Shown in pieces: positions 27,365 through 36,667 of a DNA stretch of 48,572 nucleotides (the stretch's first letter is position 1; the number at the start of each line of letters is the position of its first letter). Source of the DNA: Candidatus Aenigmatarchaeota archaeon (GTDB lineage: Archaea; Aenigmatarchaeota; Aenigmatarchaeia; CG10238-14; SCSR01). Both the position numbers and the translations under genes were made by a program. Under the pieces are notes generated by a model. The model saw nothing but the letters and a program-made list of their open reading frames with translations, had not been told where the DNA came from and made no database searches. The stretch covers positions 1 to 48,572 of the forward strand of contig JACQIA010000013.1 in NCBI GenBank assembly GCA_016198705.1, written 5' to 3'.

Positions 27365-28046
27365 TCAATATTTTATCCATCTTCTCCCCAGCCTCTACTG
27401 GAGCTATCACATATTCGTCCATCTTGGGCTCTAACTTGCCATTGACAAACATCTTTAAAGCGCCTATTTTGTTATTGCATAATTCACCAGTCTTTGCACT
27501 GATCATCCCTTTATTCGATGGAAATGATATAGAGGTTTTAGTGAATTCTCCGCCAATAGTTTCGAAAAATCTGTGCAAATTCACATCTTCTAAAGATAAT
27601 GGCGTAGTTTCAATATGTATCAAGCCATCGCCATGCGTATGCAAAGGCTCATCTGCGGCTATTTCCTCATGAGGAAGCCCGTATTCTACATTGCATATCC
27701 TAAACTCTATTTCAGCATGCCAATGCACTGGCCCATGTGTAACAGATTTTAGATTGGTATAAATTGTCGAACCGACCAAGTAAACAGTTACAGCTATGAC
27801 AACTATAGCAATCAATACAAAAATTATCTTCTTGGAGATATCGTTCATTTTAGATTTCAAGAGTATTGCTGCAATGGATAACACTGCTACGGTTAAGAAT
27901 GCGTAGATTACTATTTGCATTTTGCTGAGCTGGAATATTTCACTAGTTTCTTCTTCAGCACCATGAGCAAAGGCAACTTGCAATGAAAGAATCATTGCTA
28001 TAAAAGCTGATAGTGTAATTTTACCCAACAAGAATTCTTCCTTCAT
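27351..28046 (-). CDS. Membrane protein with His-rich extracytoplasmic domain, paralogous to C-terminus of 25514-26149
   Basis: Signal/TM, then HGPVHWHAEIEFRICN...EPLHTHGDGLIHIETTPLSLEDVNLHRFFETIG...ALKMFVNGK. Confidence 0.7.
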   Translation of the reverse strand: MKEEFLLGKITLSAFIAMILSLQVAFAHGAEEETSEIFQLSKMQIVIYAFLTVAVLSIAAILLKSKMNDISKKIIFVLIAIVVIAVTVYLVGSTIYTNLKSVTHGPVHWHAEIEFRICNVEYGLPHEEIAADEPLHTHGDGLIHIETTPLSLEDVNLHRFFETIGGEFTKTSISFPSNKGMISAKTGELCNNKIGALKMFVNGKLEPKMDEYVIAPVEAGEKMDKILIVLD

Positions 28047-28090
28047 AATTTACATAATTAATTTGGTTCGACAAGTTAATATCACTTATT

Positions 28091-30676
28091 ATGGATAAAT
28101 GGCATAGTCAAGACATTTCTTCTGTTTTAAAGGCTTTAGACAGCAGTAAAGATGGGTTAACTCAGGAGAAAGCAGAAAATAAGCTATTAAAGTACGGGAA
28201 GAATGCAATCGCATCGAAGAAACGAAGAACTATACTCTCCATGTTTTTGGCTCAATTCAAGAGCATACTGGTCTTGCTTTTGGTGTTTGCCGCGTTCGTG
28301 TCATTAGTTATAGAATCATTGCTAGATGCTGTGGCAATAACAATACTTCTAATTTTAAATGCTCTATTAGGGTTTAACCAAGAATACAAGGCCGAAAAGG
28401 CTATGGAAAGTTTGAAGAAATATTTGGTTTCCAAGGTACGTGTTGCAAGAAATGGTAAGGAAGACGAGATTCCTGCTGACCAACTAGTACCGGGTGATAT
28501 TGTAATTACCGAAGCTGGAGAGAGAATACCAGCCGATATAAGGTTAGTAGAAGTAATCAACTTCAAGACTGATGAGGCGTCATTGACTGGAGAATCTACT
28601 CCTGTATCGAAAATCACCGATGTTATCTCAGATGTCCCTATACAAGAAAGGAAAAACATGGCGTTTATGGGAACGCTAGCTTCTACTGGCAGGGCGAAGG
28701 GTGTTGTAGTTGCAACTGGCATGAATACGGAATTAGGAAAAATTGCTGCTTCTTTGCAGGAAGCCGAGGAATCAACACCTTTGCAAATAAAACTTGATAA
28801 GCTCGGGAGAAATCTAGGTGTGGTGATTATTGGAATTGCATTTATGCTCTTCGTAGTAGGAACTTACAGAGGTCTGGAGATTACACAAATGCTGTTGACA
28901 AGTATTAGTCTGGCTGTTGCAGCAGTGCCTGAAGGGTTGCCTGCTGTGATTTCACTGACGTTGGCATTAGGCACACAGAAGCTGGCTAAAAGCAATGCGA
29001 TAATAAGAAGGCTAGGCGCTGCCGAGGCTGCCGGGTCTGTAGATGTAATCGCGGCTGATAAAACAGGCACTATGACTTCAAATGAAATGACTGTACGAAA
29101 AATTTATCTCGAAACTAAAATTATTGACGTAAGCGGTGTTGGGTTCAAGGTAGAAGGGGAATTTTCATTAGACGGAAAAAAGATCAACCCTAAAGAAAAC
29201 AAACATTTGACGCAGCTTTTAAGAATATCTAAACTTTGCAATAATGCGGTATTATCAGATGGCAAAATTATTGGCGACCCTACAGAAGCGGCATTGATGG
29301 TCTTAGCAGCCAAAGCCCAGTTGAAAGACGACTATAAACGAATAAACGAAATACCGTTCAGCTCTGAAAGGAAGATGATGACAACTGTAAATGCCGTAGA
29401 CAGTGATTTGTTTGCTTATTCAAAAGGCGCCCCTGAAATTATCTTAGATAAATGTTCGCACGACAGCTTTGGCAGAAAAATGACAAAGGACAAGAAAGGA
29501 AAAATCCTAGAAGTAACGCAAAAGTTTGCTTCCAACGGCTTGAGGGTTCTTGCATTCGCCTACAGAAAGTTGGACAAGAATTATAATTTGGAAAAGGTGG
29601 AGGGAGATTTAGTTTTTGTTGGCTTGGCAGGCATGATAGACCCCCCAAGAAAGGAAACCAAAGAAGCCATCAAGATTTGTCAACAGGCTGGTATTAGAGT
29701 CATCATGATTACAGGCGACCACAAATTAACCGCAGAGGCTGTTGCAAACGAGGTAGGTGTTGTTAGCAAAGTTGTTACAGGGGAGGAAGTCGATAAAATG
29801 GATGACCAGGATTTGTATATGCTGTTAGATGAGGTGTCAATTTTTGCCCGTGTTTCACCGCAACATAAGCTGAGAATAGTAGACGCACTCAAGAAGAAAG
29901 GCTTGATAGTTTCTGTAACCGGGGATGGTGTGAATGATGCTCCGGCGCTGAAGAAAGCTGATATCGGCATTTCAATGGGAATCAAAGGAACCGACGTGGC
30001 TAAAGAAGCATCTGACATGGTTTTGTTAGATGACAATTTTTCAACTATTGTTAATGCAATTGAAGAAGGCAGGGGTATTTTCGATAATATTAGAAAGTTT
30101 GTTCGCTATTTGCTCGCGGCCAATATCGGTGAAGTCGCACTTATTGTATTAACATTGCTAGCGGGCTTTCCTTTGCCATTATTGCCTTTGCAAATTTTAT
30201 GGATAAACTTGGTAACAGATGGTTTGCCTGCTTTAGCCTTAAGCATAGACCCGAAAGAGAAGGGCATAATGAGCAGAAAACCTAGCAAAGAATTTTTGAA
30301 GAAATCTATACCATTCATTCTTGCAGCTGGAATACTTTCCACAATTGCGACATTTGGCGTATTTTTACTATCGCTGCCGGCAGGCTTGGAAAAGGCGAGG
30401 ACTATGGTATTTGCTACCATTGTTATTTTTGAACTTATACTGGTTTTCAATTCACGTTCGGATAAAAAATCTGTTTTCAGAAACAGCCCTTTCAACAATA
30501 AGATGCTGATATTGGCGGTGTTGTTATCAGTTGCTTTGCAAATTTTAATCATTTATTTGCCTGGATTGCAATCAGTGTTTGATACTGTTGCATTGACATT
30601 GAATGACTGGATAATGGTTTTGGGATTTTCTTCATTAGCTCTGTTGGTTCTGCCTGAAGTTTTTATCAGGAAATAA
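28091..30676 (+). CDS. P-type ATPase, type II cation-transporting (Ca2+/Na+/H+-like)
   Basis: DKTGTMTSNEMTV, TGESTPVSK, MITGDHKLTAEAVA, TGDGVNDAPALKKADIGISMG. Confidence 0.95.
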   Translation: MDKWHSQDISSVLKALDSSKDGLTQEKAENKLLKYGKNAIASKKRRTILSMFLAQFKSILVLLLVFAAFVSLVIESLLDAVAITILLILNALLGFNQEYKAEKAMESLKKYLVSKVRVARNGKEDEIPADQLVPGDIVITEAGERIPADIRLVEVINFKTDEASLTGESTPVSKITDVISDVPIQERKNMAFMGTLASTGRAKGVVVATGMNTELGKIAASLQEAEESTPLQIKLDKLGRNLGVVIIGIAFMLFVVGTYRGLEITQMLLTSISLAVAAVPEGLPAVISLTLALGTQKLAKSNAIIRRLGAAEAAGSVDVIAADKTGTMTSNEMTVRKIYLETKIIDVSGVGFKVEGEFSLDGKKINPKENKHLTQLLRISKLCNNAVLSDGKIIGDPTEAALMVLAAKAQLKDDYKRINEIPFSSERKMMTTVNAVDSDLFAYSKGAPEIILDKCSHDSFGRKMTKDKKGKILEVTQKFASNGLRVLAFAYRKLDKNYNLEKVEGDLVFVGLAGMIDPPRKETKEAIKICQQAGIRVIMITGDHKLTAEAVANEVGVVSKVVTGEEVDKMDDQDLYMLLDEVSIFARVSPQHKLRIVDALKKKGLIVSVTGDGVNDAPALKKADIGISMGIKGTDVAKEASDMVLLDDNFSTIVNAIEEGRGIFDNIRKFVRYLLAANIGEVALIVLTLLAGFPLPLLPLQILWINLVTDGLPALALSIDPKEKGIMSRKPSKEFLKKSIPFILAAGILSTIATFGVFLLSLPAGLEKARTMVFATIVIFELILVFNSRSDKKSVFRNSPFNNKMLILAVLLSVALQILIIYLPGLQSVFDTVALTLNDWIMVLGFSSLALLVLPEVFIRK

Positions 30677-30775
30677 TCAGCAATATTTGCAAATTGCCGG
30701 TTCCTTCTTTTGGTGAGCGATTAGTTCCTTTTTAATAACCATTCTTCCGCAACGCGTACATTTGACTTTTTCCAT
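30677..30775 (-). CDS. Small zinc-ribbon microprotein (32 aa)
   Basis: MEKVKCTRCGRMVIKKELIAHQKKEPAICKYC; antisense to the intergenic gap; absent from ORF track. Confidence 0.6.
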   Translation of the reverse strand: MEKVKCTRCGRMVIKKELIAHQKKEPAICKYC

Positions 30776-30818
30776 AATAGTATTAGATTGATAAAATTAA
30801 TTAATTTATGGTGAAAAC

Positions 30819-32501
30819 TTGCAGCAGTATAAATTAATGGATACTGATGTTTTGGTAATAGGGTCTGGTGGGGCAGGATTAAGGGCTGCGATAGAAGCCT
30901 TTGATGTTGGGGTAAAAGTTTTAATAATTAGCAAATCTGGGATTGGAAAAGCTCATACTATAAATGCGGAAGGTGGAGTGAACGCAGCTTTAGGCAATGT
31001 AGACAAGGAAGATAATTGGAAAATCCATTATGAAGATACGCTAAAAGAAGGGCATTATTTGAGTAATAAGAAGATGGCTGAAATTCTAGTAAAAGAAGCT
31101 ATAGATAGTGTCTTGGAATTGGCTAGATGGGGACTGCCTTTTAATAAAACAAATGAAGGCAAATTGGATCAAAGATATTTTGGGGCGCATAGTTATAGAA
31201 GAACATGTTATGCGGCTGATAGAACAGGCTTGGCGATTTTAAAAACTCTAATAAAGCAAGTTAAAAAAAGGAAAATAAAATATATAGATGGCATAATTGT
31301 AACGTCTATTCTGGCTAAAAGTAATTTTGTATATGGCGTAACATGTGTAAATTTCAAAACTGGAGAATTTTTCGTTATCCAAGCTAAAGCTATTATCCTT
31401 GCTACAGGTGGCTTTACACGCGTCTATAAAGTTAGCACCCATCCTGAGGAATCTTATGGCGATGGGATTGCAATGGCTTATAGAATCGGGACTGAACTGC
31501 AGGATATGGAGATGATACAATTTCATCCAACAGGAATGGCTTTTCCAGCAAAGTATAGGGGAATTCTAGCAACAGAGGCACTTAGAGGGGAAGGAGCTAA
31601 ATTGTATAACTCTAAAGGTGAAAGATTCATGGGAAAATATGATGCAAAAAGAATGGAACTTAGTGCCAGGGATATTATAGCTAGGGCAATTTATACTGAA
31701 ATTGAAGAGGGTAGGGGAACCAAAAATAATGGTGTTTGGCTAGATATAACACATTTAGATCCCAAAGTTATAAAGAAAAAATTACCTAAGATGTACAAGC
31801 AATTTTTAAAATTGGCAAAAACAGATATTACGAAAGAGAAGATAGAGGTTACTCCTACTGCTCATTATTCAATGGGTGGCATTAAGGTAAATTCAACAAC
31901 TACAGAAACTAAAACTAGAGGTCTATTTGTCGCTGGCGAAATATCAGCAGGACTTCATGGTGCGAATAGATTGGGTGGGAACTCCTTAGCTGAAACTTTA
32001 GTGTTTGGTAGAAGAGCTGGTGTATTTGCCGCAAAACTAGCTAAGAAAACGAAATTTCAAGAAATGGATTTGGCGCGAATTAAAAAAGAGTACAAAAGAA
32101 TCACATCGCCCTTCAAAAGGGGTAGGAAACTCGAAATAACAGAGCATATGTTAAAGGAAAAAGTTAGAAAAGTGATGTGGGAATATGCTGGAGTTAAACG
32201 AGATGAGAAAATGCTTAAATTGGGACTGAACGAAATAAATAAAATTAAGAAATTGGCGAATAAAATTTCTGTTTCCGGTAGTTTGAAAAGAAACCATGGC
32301 TGGCTAGATTTCTTAGATACTGATAATATGCTGGTGGTTTGCGAGGCTATTGTTCGATCAGCATTAATGAGAAAAGAAAGCAGAGGGGCACATTGGAGAA
32401 GTGACTATCTGGAAAAGAATGATAAGGAATGGCTGGTAAATATAATTTGTAGGCAGGTGAATGGGAAGATGCTTTTGGAAAAAGCTAAAGTGATATTATG
32501 A
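30819..32501 (+). CDS. FAD-dependent succinate dehydrogenase/fumarate reductase flavoprotein subunit (or L-aspartate oxidase-like)
   Basis: VIGSGGAGLRAAIEA, HTINAEGGVNAALGN, QFHPTGMAFPAKYRGILATEALRGEGA, HYSMGGIKVNS, GLHGANRLGGNSLAETLVFGRRAG. Confidence 0.88.
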   Translation: MQQYKLMDTDVLVIGSGGAGLRAAIEAFDVGVKVLIISKSGIGKAHTINAEGGVNAALGNVDKEDNWKIHYEDTLKEGHYLSNKKMAEILVKEAIDSVLELARWGLPFNKTNEGKLDQRYFGAHSYRRTCYAADRTGLAILKTLIKQVKKRKIKYIDGIIVTSILAKSNFVYGVTCVNFKTGEFFVIQAKAIILATGGFTRVYKVSTHPEESYGDGIAMAYRIGTELQDMEMIQFHPTGMAFPAKYRGILATEALRGEGAKLYNSKGERFMGKYDAKRMELSARDIIARAIYTEIEEGRGTKNNGVWLDITHLDPKVIKKKLPKMYKQFLKLAKTDITKEKIEVTPTAHYSMGGIKVNSTTTETKTRGLFVAGEISAGLHGANRLGGNSLAETLVFGRRAGVFAAKLAKKTKFQEMDLARIKKEYKRITSPFKRGRKLEITEHMLKEKVRKVMWEYAGVKRDEKMLKLGLNEINKIKKLANKISVSGSLKRNHGWLDFLDTDNMLVVCEAIVRSALMRKESRGAHWRSDYLEKNDKEWLVNIICRQVNGKMLLEKAKVIL

Positions 32502-33889
32502 AATATAGGATTGAAAAGGATTCTTTAGGAAATGTGAAAGTGCCCATAGAATTTTACTGGGGGACTCAAACCCAACGGGCAATAGAAAATTATCCTAATG
32601 TTGGATTGAGATTTCAAAAAAGATTCGTGATAGCGCAAGCAATCATTAAGAAGGCTGCTGCCGTTGCAAACATGAAGACTAGGAGATTAGAGAAAATAAT
32701 AGGAAATGCTATTGTAAAGGCTGCAAGTGAAATAATTGATGGAAACCACTTAGAGCAATTCATCCTTCCGCCCCATCAATCTGGTGCTGGTGTATCTCAG
32801 AACATGAATATGAACGAAGTTATTGCAAACCGTGCGATAGAAACCCTTGGTGGCAAAAAAGGAGATTATAAGTTGGTCCATCCCAACGACCATGTTAACA
32901 TGTCTCAATCTACAAATGATACAATTCACACTGCTATCCATGTTGCAGCATATACCACATTGCAAGAATTATTAATTCCTAGTTTAGAAAAATATCAAAA
33001 GGAAATGGAGAAGAAGGCTAATCAGTTTAAACATATTATAAAATCTGGCAGGACACACTTACAGGATGCTGTGCCTTTGACATTAGCACAAGAATTTAGT
33101 GGTTATTTTATTCTAAATAGGATTGAAACTTTGAGGAATGTTTCCAGACATCTGCTTGATTTGCCTTTAGGCGGAACTGCTGTGGGGACAGGAATTAATG
33201 CTCATCCAAAATATGGAAAAATTGCCATAGGAGAGATTAACAAGATGACTGGTTTTAAATTTAAACAAACAAGGCATATGTTTGCTTCAATGCAAAATCT
33301 AAATGTTGAATTAGAAGTTAGTGGCGCTTTGAAAACGATTGCTTCTAATTTCATAAAAATTTCAAATGATTTGAGGCTACTTTCGTCTGGCCCTGTAACT
33401 GGATTGTGGGAAATTACACTACCCCCATTACAGCCTGGTTCCTCTATCATGCCTGGGAAAATAAATCCAGTGATGCCTGAGATGATGCAGATGATTTGCT
33501 ATCAAGTGATTGGAAATGATGCGACTATTACACATGCAACATCGGAAGGTGAATTGGAATTGAATGTCATGATGCCGGTGGTTGCTTATAATTTACTGAA
33601 CTCCATTGAACTCTTAGCGGCTGGGATAAGCGCATTTGCAGAAAAATGTGTGAAAGGAATTAAAGCCAACGAAAAAAGAATCAAAGAACTCCTAGAGAAA
33701 AATCCAATTATAATTACTGCCTTGACACCGTATATCGGATATAACAAGGCTGCTGAAGTTGTGAAGAGAGCTTATAAAGAAAATAAAACAATCGAAGAAG
33801 TTGTACTGGAGATGAAATTACTTGATAAAAAACAGGTGGGAAAAATAATGGATTTCAAGAAGCTTGTAAAAAGCAGTGCAATTAAATAA
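32498..33889 (+). CDS. Class II fumarase / aspartase family lyase
   Basis: SGRTHLQDAVPLTLAQEFSGY and signature GSSIMPGKINPVMPEMMQMICYQVIGND; ATGA overlap with the upstream flavoprotein. Confidence 0.88.
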   Translation: MKYRIEKDSLGNVKVPIEFYWGTQTQRAIENYPNVGLRFQKRFVIAQAIIKKAAAVANMKTRRLEKIIGNAIVKAASEIIDGNHLEQFILPPHQSGAGVSQNMNMNEVIANRAIETLGGKKGDYKLVHPNDHVNMSQSTNDTIHTAIHVAAYTTLQELLIPSLEKYQKEMEKKANQFKHIIKSGRTHLQDAVPLTLAQEFSGYFILNRIETLRNVSRHLLDLPLGGTAVGTGINAHPKYGKIAIGEINKMTGFKFKQTRHMFASMQNLNVELEVSGALKTIASNFIKISNDLRLLSSGPVTGLWEITLPPLQPGSSIMPGKINPVMPEMMQMICYQVIGNDATITHATSEGELELNVMMPVVAYNLLNSIELLAAGISAFAEKCVKGIKANEKRIKELLEKNPIIITALTPYIGYNKAAEVVKRAYKENKTIEEVVLEMKLLDKKQVGKIMDFKKLVKSSAIK

Positions 33890-33902
33890 AGCAATTTACA
33901 AT

Positions 33903-33953
33903 GAAAATTCAATCAATCCTGCTACAGAAGAATAATTGTCGGAAGGTACGCAT
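33903..33953 (+). pseudogene. Possible relic of an aldehyde dehydrogenase N-terminus
   Basis: Frame reads E-N-S-I-N-P-A-T-E-E-*-L-S-E-G-T-H, matching the ALDH N-terminal 'INPATEE..x..GT' pattern found at 40373 and 44633. Confidence 0.35.
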
Positions 33954-33979
33954 AATTTAAAGATATGCACAGCTAACAT

Positions 33980-34609
33980 ATGCAATACAGCTGTCTTAAG
34001 GATAAATTAAATTTGCATAGATTACTTATTCAGTTTAATTTAATAAGAAAGAAATTATTATTAGTGTTAAGCAAAGATTTCAAAGAATCCATTCCTATAG
34101 AAATAGTATCCATAACAGGAGGCATAGCAGCTGGGGTTATCCTCGCCATCGGCTTAAATCTGTTGGAATTGATACCAAGCATGCTAATTTTAATTCCGGG
34201 TTTCCTAGAAATCAATGGAAGCATATCAAGTTCACTAGCCAGCAGATTGGCAGCAGGTATGTTTCTTGGTGTAGTAAAACCTAATTTCAAAACACATCGC
34301 ATACTCGTTGGTAATGCAATTGCAGGCATCGTCTTATCTTTAATTGTTAGCTTGCTTTTAGGCTTGATGGCCTATTTTTTTGAGTTTATTTTTTTCAACA
34401 CTCTGAATACGAAAATAATTTTCATATCTTTGCTGGCGGCTATGATAAGCAGTCCTATAATGATTTTAGTAACAATAATTTTCTCCATATGGTTCTTTAG
34501 AAAAGGCTACGACCCTAACAACATCATGGGCCCCTATATCACAACATTAGGAGATATCATTGGAATTATGTCATTAATTCTAGCATCTGTAGTGGTGATT
34601 TTTCTATGA
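33980..34609 (+). CDS. MgtE/SLC41-like integral membrane divalent-cation transporter, half 1
   Basis: LELIPSMLILIPGFLEINGSISSSLASRLAAGMFLG matches MgtE-type TM signature. Confidence 0.75.
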   Translation: MQYSCLKDKLNLHRLLIQFNLIRKKLLLVLSKDFKESIPIEIVSITGGIAAGVILAIGLNLLELIPSMLILIPGFLEINGSISSSLASRLAAGMFLGVVKPNFKTHRILVGNAIAGIVLSLIVSLLLGLMAYFFEFIFFNTLNTKIIFISLLAAMISSPIMILVTIIFSIWFFRKGYDPNNIMGPYITTLGDIIGIMSLILASVVVIFL

Positions 34610-35316
34610 AGGCCAAAGCCAAACATATTAGCCTGGAATTGAGAAAAAGAATAGTAAAAATCCCAAGAAAGGAGCATCATAAAATTTTACACCATATACA
34701 CAAAAAGCATTTTGTGTCCAAGGAAACCCTATTCTACATGAAAGAGTATGGTCCAAGATCGCATTTAATTCATGAAATTGTCAAGGACAGTATCCCTGTT
34801 CTTTTTCTATCGGTTATTTTAGCACCATTTGCTGGTCTAGCTTTGCGTTCTATATTTGATAAGTTATCATTTTTAATTCCATTAGTTATAATGGTACCAG
34901 CACTTAATGGCATTATAGGCGAGCTGGGTAGTACGATAGCCTCTAAATTTACCACAGGCCTATTTTTAGGCAAGATTAAAGGAACCCCCTGGAAGTCTAA
35001 TTTTGTTAAAATATTACTGCACGCCAAGATAAAAGTTGCAATAGCTTCCGTATTATATCTTTCCCTGTTAGCTTTATTTTTATCAGCTGTCAAAGGCTTT
35101 CAATTTGACTTGATGTTTGCACTAAAAATAATTTTTATAGGACTAGTTTCTTCAATTACCATAGTAGGCATATTGTTTGTAATTTCAGTTATTGGCGGGA
35201 TAATTATATTTAAAAGAGGTGAAGACCCTAATAATTTCTTGATCCCTATGTCAACTTCGATTGCAGATGTGGTGACATTGATAGTAGTCTCTGCACTTGC
35301 TTTATTGCTTTTTTAA
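34606..35316 (+). CDS. MgtE/SLC41-like integral membrane divalent-cation transporter, half 2
   Basis: ATGA overlap with half 1; LIPLVIMVPALNGIIGELGSTIASKFTTGLFLG. Confidence 0.75.
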   Translation: MKAKAKHISLELRKRIVKIPRKEHHKILHHIHKKHFVSKETLFYMKEYGPRSHLIHEIVKDSIPVLFLSVILAPFAGLALRSIFDKLSFLIPLVIMVPALNGIIGELGSTIASKFTTGLFLGKIKGTPWKSNFVKILLHAKIKVAIASVLYLSLLALFLSAVKGFQFDLMFALKIIFIGLVSSITIVGILFVISVIGGIIIFKRGEDPNNFLIPMSTSIADVVTLIVVSALALLLF

Positions 35317-36633
35317 TTAACCTACGTCTTTAATTACATTAGACAAAATTTCCAACCCATAATCAATATCTGACTTAGCGATTATCAAAGGCGGGGCAAT
35401 TCTAATCGCAGATTCGCCTGCGCCCAAAAGTGAAAGTCCTCTCTCAAACGCTTTGTAAACTATTTTATCCCTAAGTTTTCCGTCGGGTTCTTTCGTTATT
35501 TTGTCTTTCACAATCTCAATGCCAATCATCAAACCTATACCTCTAACATCGCCTATGGCTCTTGATTCTTCCTGCAGATCTTTCAAAAATTTCATTATGT
35601 AATTTCCTTTCTTGATGACATTTGGCCCTAGTTTTTTATCCTCCATAAGTTTGATTACTTCCAACCCTGCTGCACAAGCAGTCAGATTACCGCCAAACGT
35701 ACTTGCATGGCTTCCAGGAGGCCAAGTGTTCAATTTCTCATTAAAAACTGTTGCACCCAATGGCAAACCACCGCCTAAAGCTTTAGACAAACATACTATG
35801 TCAGGCTTGACATTGAAATGCTCTATAGCAAGGAATTTACCAGTTCTATAACAACCACTTTGCACTTCATCATCAACAAGCAAAATTTCGTTTTCACTGC
35901 AAATTTTCCTAATTTCTTTTATAAAACCTTCTTCTGGAACAACATATCCACCCTCGCCCTGAATTGGCTCTATAAACAATGCGGCTATCTCATTAGACAA
36001 ACCATTCTTTCTTAAAATATCGTTTATTTCTTCGATACAAGCATCGGCGCAATTATCTTTTGCCCCAACAGGGCATCTGTATGGATTGGAATATGGCAAA
36101 TGTACGACTGGGAGGAATGGATCGAATCCTTCCCTATGCACTTTTTTAGCATAGGTCAAGCTCAATGAACCCATGGTTCTCCCGTGGAAGGCGCCGGAAA
36201 ATGATGCCAACCACTTCTTTTTTGTGCAATATCTGGATAATTTAATCGCCGCTTCTACAGATTCTGTGCCAGAGTTAGAAAGGAACACCCGGTTTAATTT
36301 CATTGAACCAGGAAAAAGTTTTACCAATTCTTCGGAAAACCTAACAGGCAGTTCTTCGTAAAAATCTAGAAAAGCGCCGTGGGTTTCAATTTTGGATTGT
36401 TTGTATATTGCGTTGGCAATCTTCGGATTTTCATGGCCAAAATTCATCACAGCAATGCCAGAATTAAAGTCTAAGTATCGATTTCCATCTACATCTTCAA
36501 AGTTGACTCCAGCGGCTTTTTTGATCACCAATGGATAGACGTGGTTGATAGAATTTGACTGCACCTTATCGTTTCTTCTGACAATTGCCTTGGCCTTTGG
36601 ACCCGGGGGGGTTACCCTAATAACTGGTTTCAT
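35317..36633 (-). CDS. Class III aminotransferase, ornithine/4-aminobutyrate aminotransferase-like
   Basis: YLDFNSGIAVMNFGHENPKI, FLSNSGTESVEAAIKLSR, AFHGRTMGSLSLT, DEVQSGCYRTGKFLAIEHF, LSKALGGGLPLGA. Confidence 0.9.
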   Translation of the reverse strand: MKPVIRVTPPGPKAKAIVRRNDKVQSNSINHVYPLVIKKAAGVNFEDVDGNRYLDFNSGIAVMNFGHENPKIANAIYKQSKIETHGAFLDFYEELPVRFSEELVKLFPGSMKLNRVFLSNSGTESVEAAIKLSRYCTKKKWLASFSGAFHGRTMGSLSLTYAKKVHREGFDPFLPVVHLPYSNPYRCPVGAKDNCADACIEEINDILRKNGLSNEIAALFIEPIQGEGGYVVPEEGFIKEIRKICSENEILLVDDEVQSGCYRTGKFLAIEHFNVKPDIVCLSKALGGGLPLGATVFNEKLNTWPPGSHASTFGGNLTACAAGLEVIKLMEDKKLGPNVIKKGNYIMKFLKDLQEESRAIGDVRGIGLMIGIEIVKDKITKEPDGKLRDKIVYKAFERGLSLLGAGESAIRIAPPLIIAKSDIDYGLEILSNVIKDVG

Positions 36634-36667
36634 TAATTATATTTTGTTTCCTGGTAAAATTAATATC

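Noticed and set aside
28252-30552. Multiple minus-strand ORFs (28252, 28864, 29680, 30106) opposite the P-type ATPase
   Set aside because: The plus strand is unambiguously a complete P-type ATPase; antisense ORFs are composition artefacts.
33951-34000. Near-repeat ATATGCACAGCT / ATATGCAATACAGCT upstream of the MgtE-like gene as a regulatory repeat
   Set aside because: Too short and imperfect in AT-rich DNA to support a specific claim.
36545-36667. N-terminal extension of the ureohydrolase ORF in the supplied track
   Set aside because: Overlaps the 5' end of the divergent aminotransferase; homology-consistent start is the ATG at 36668.
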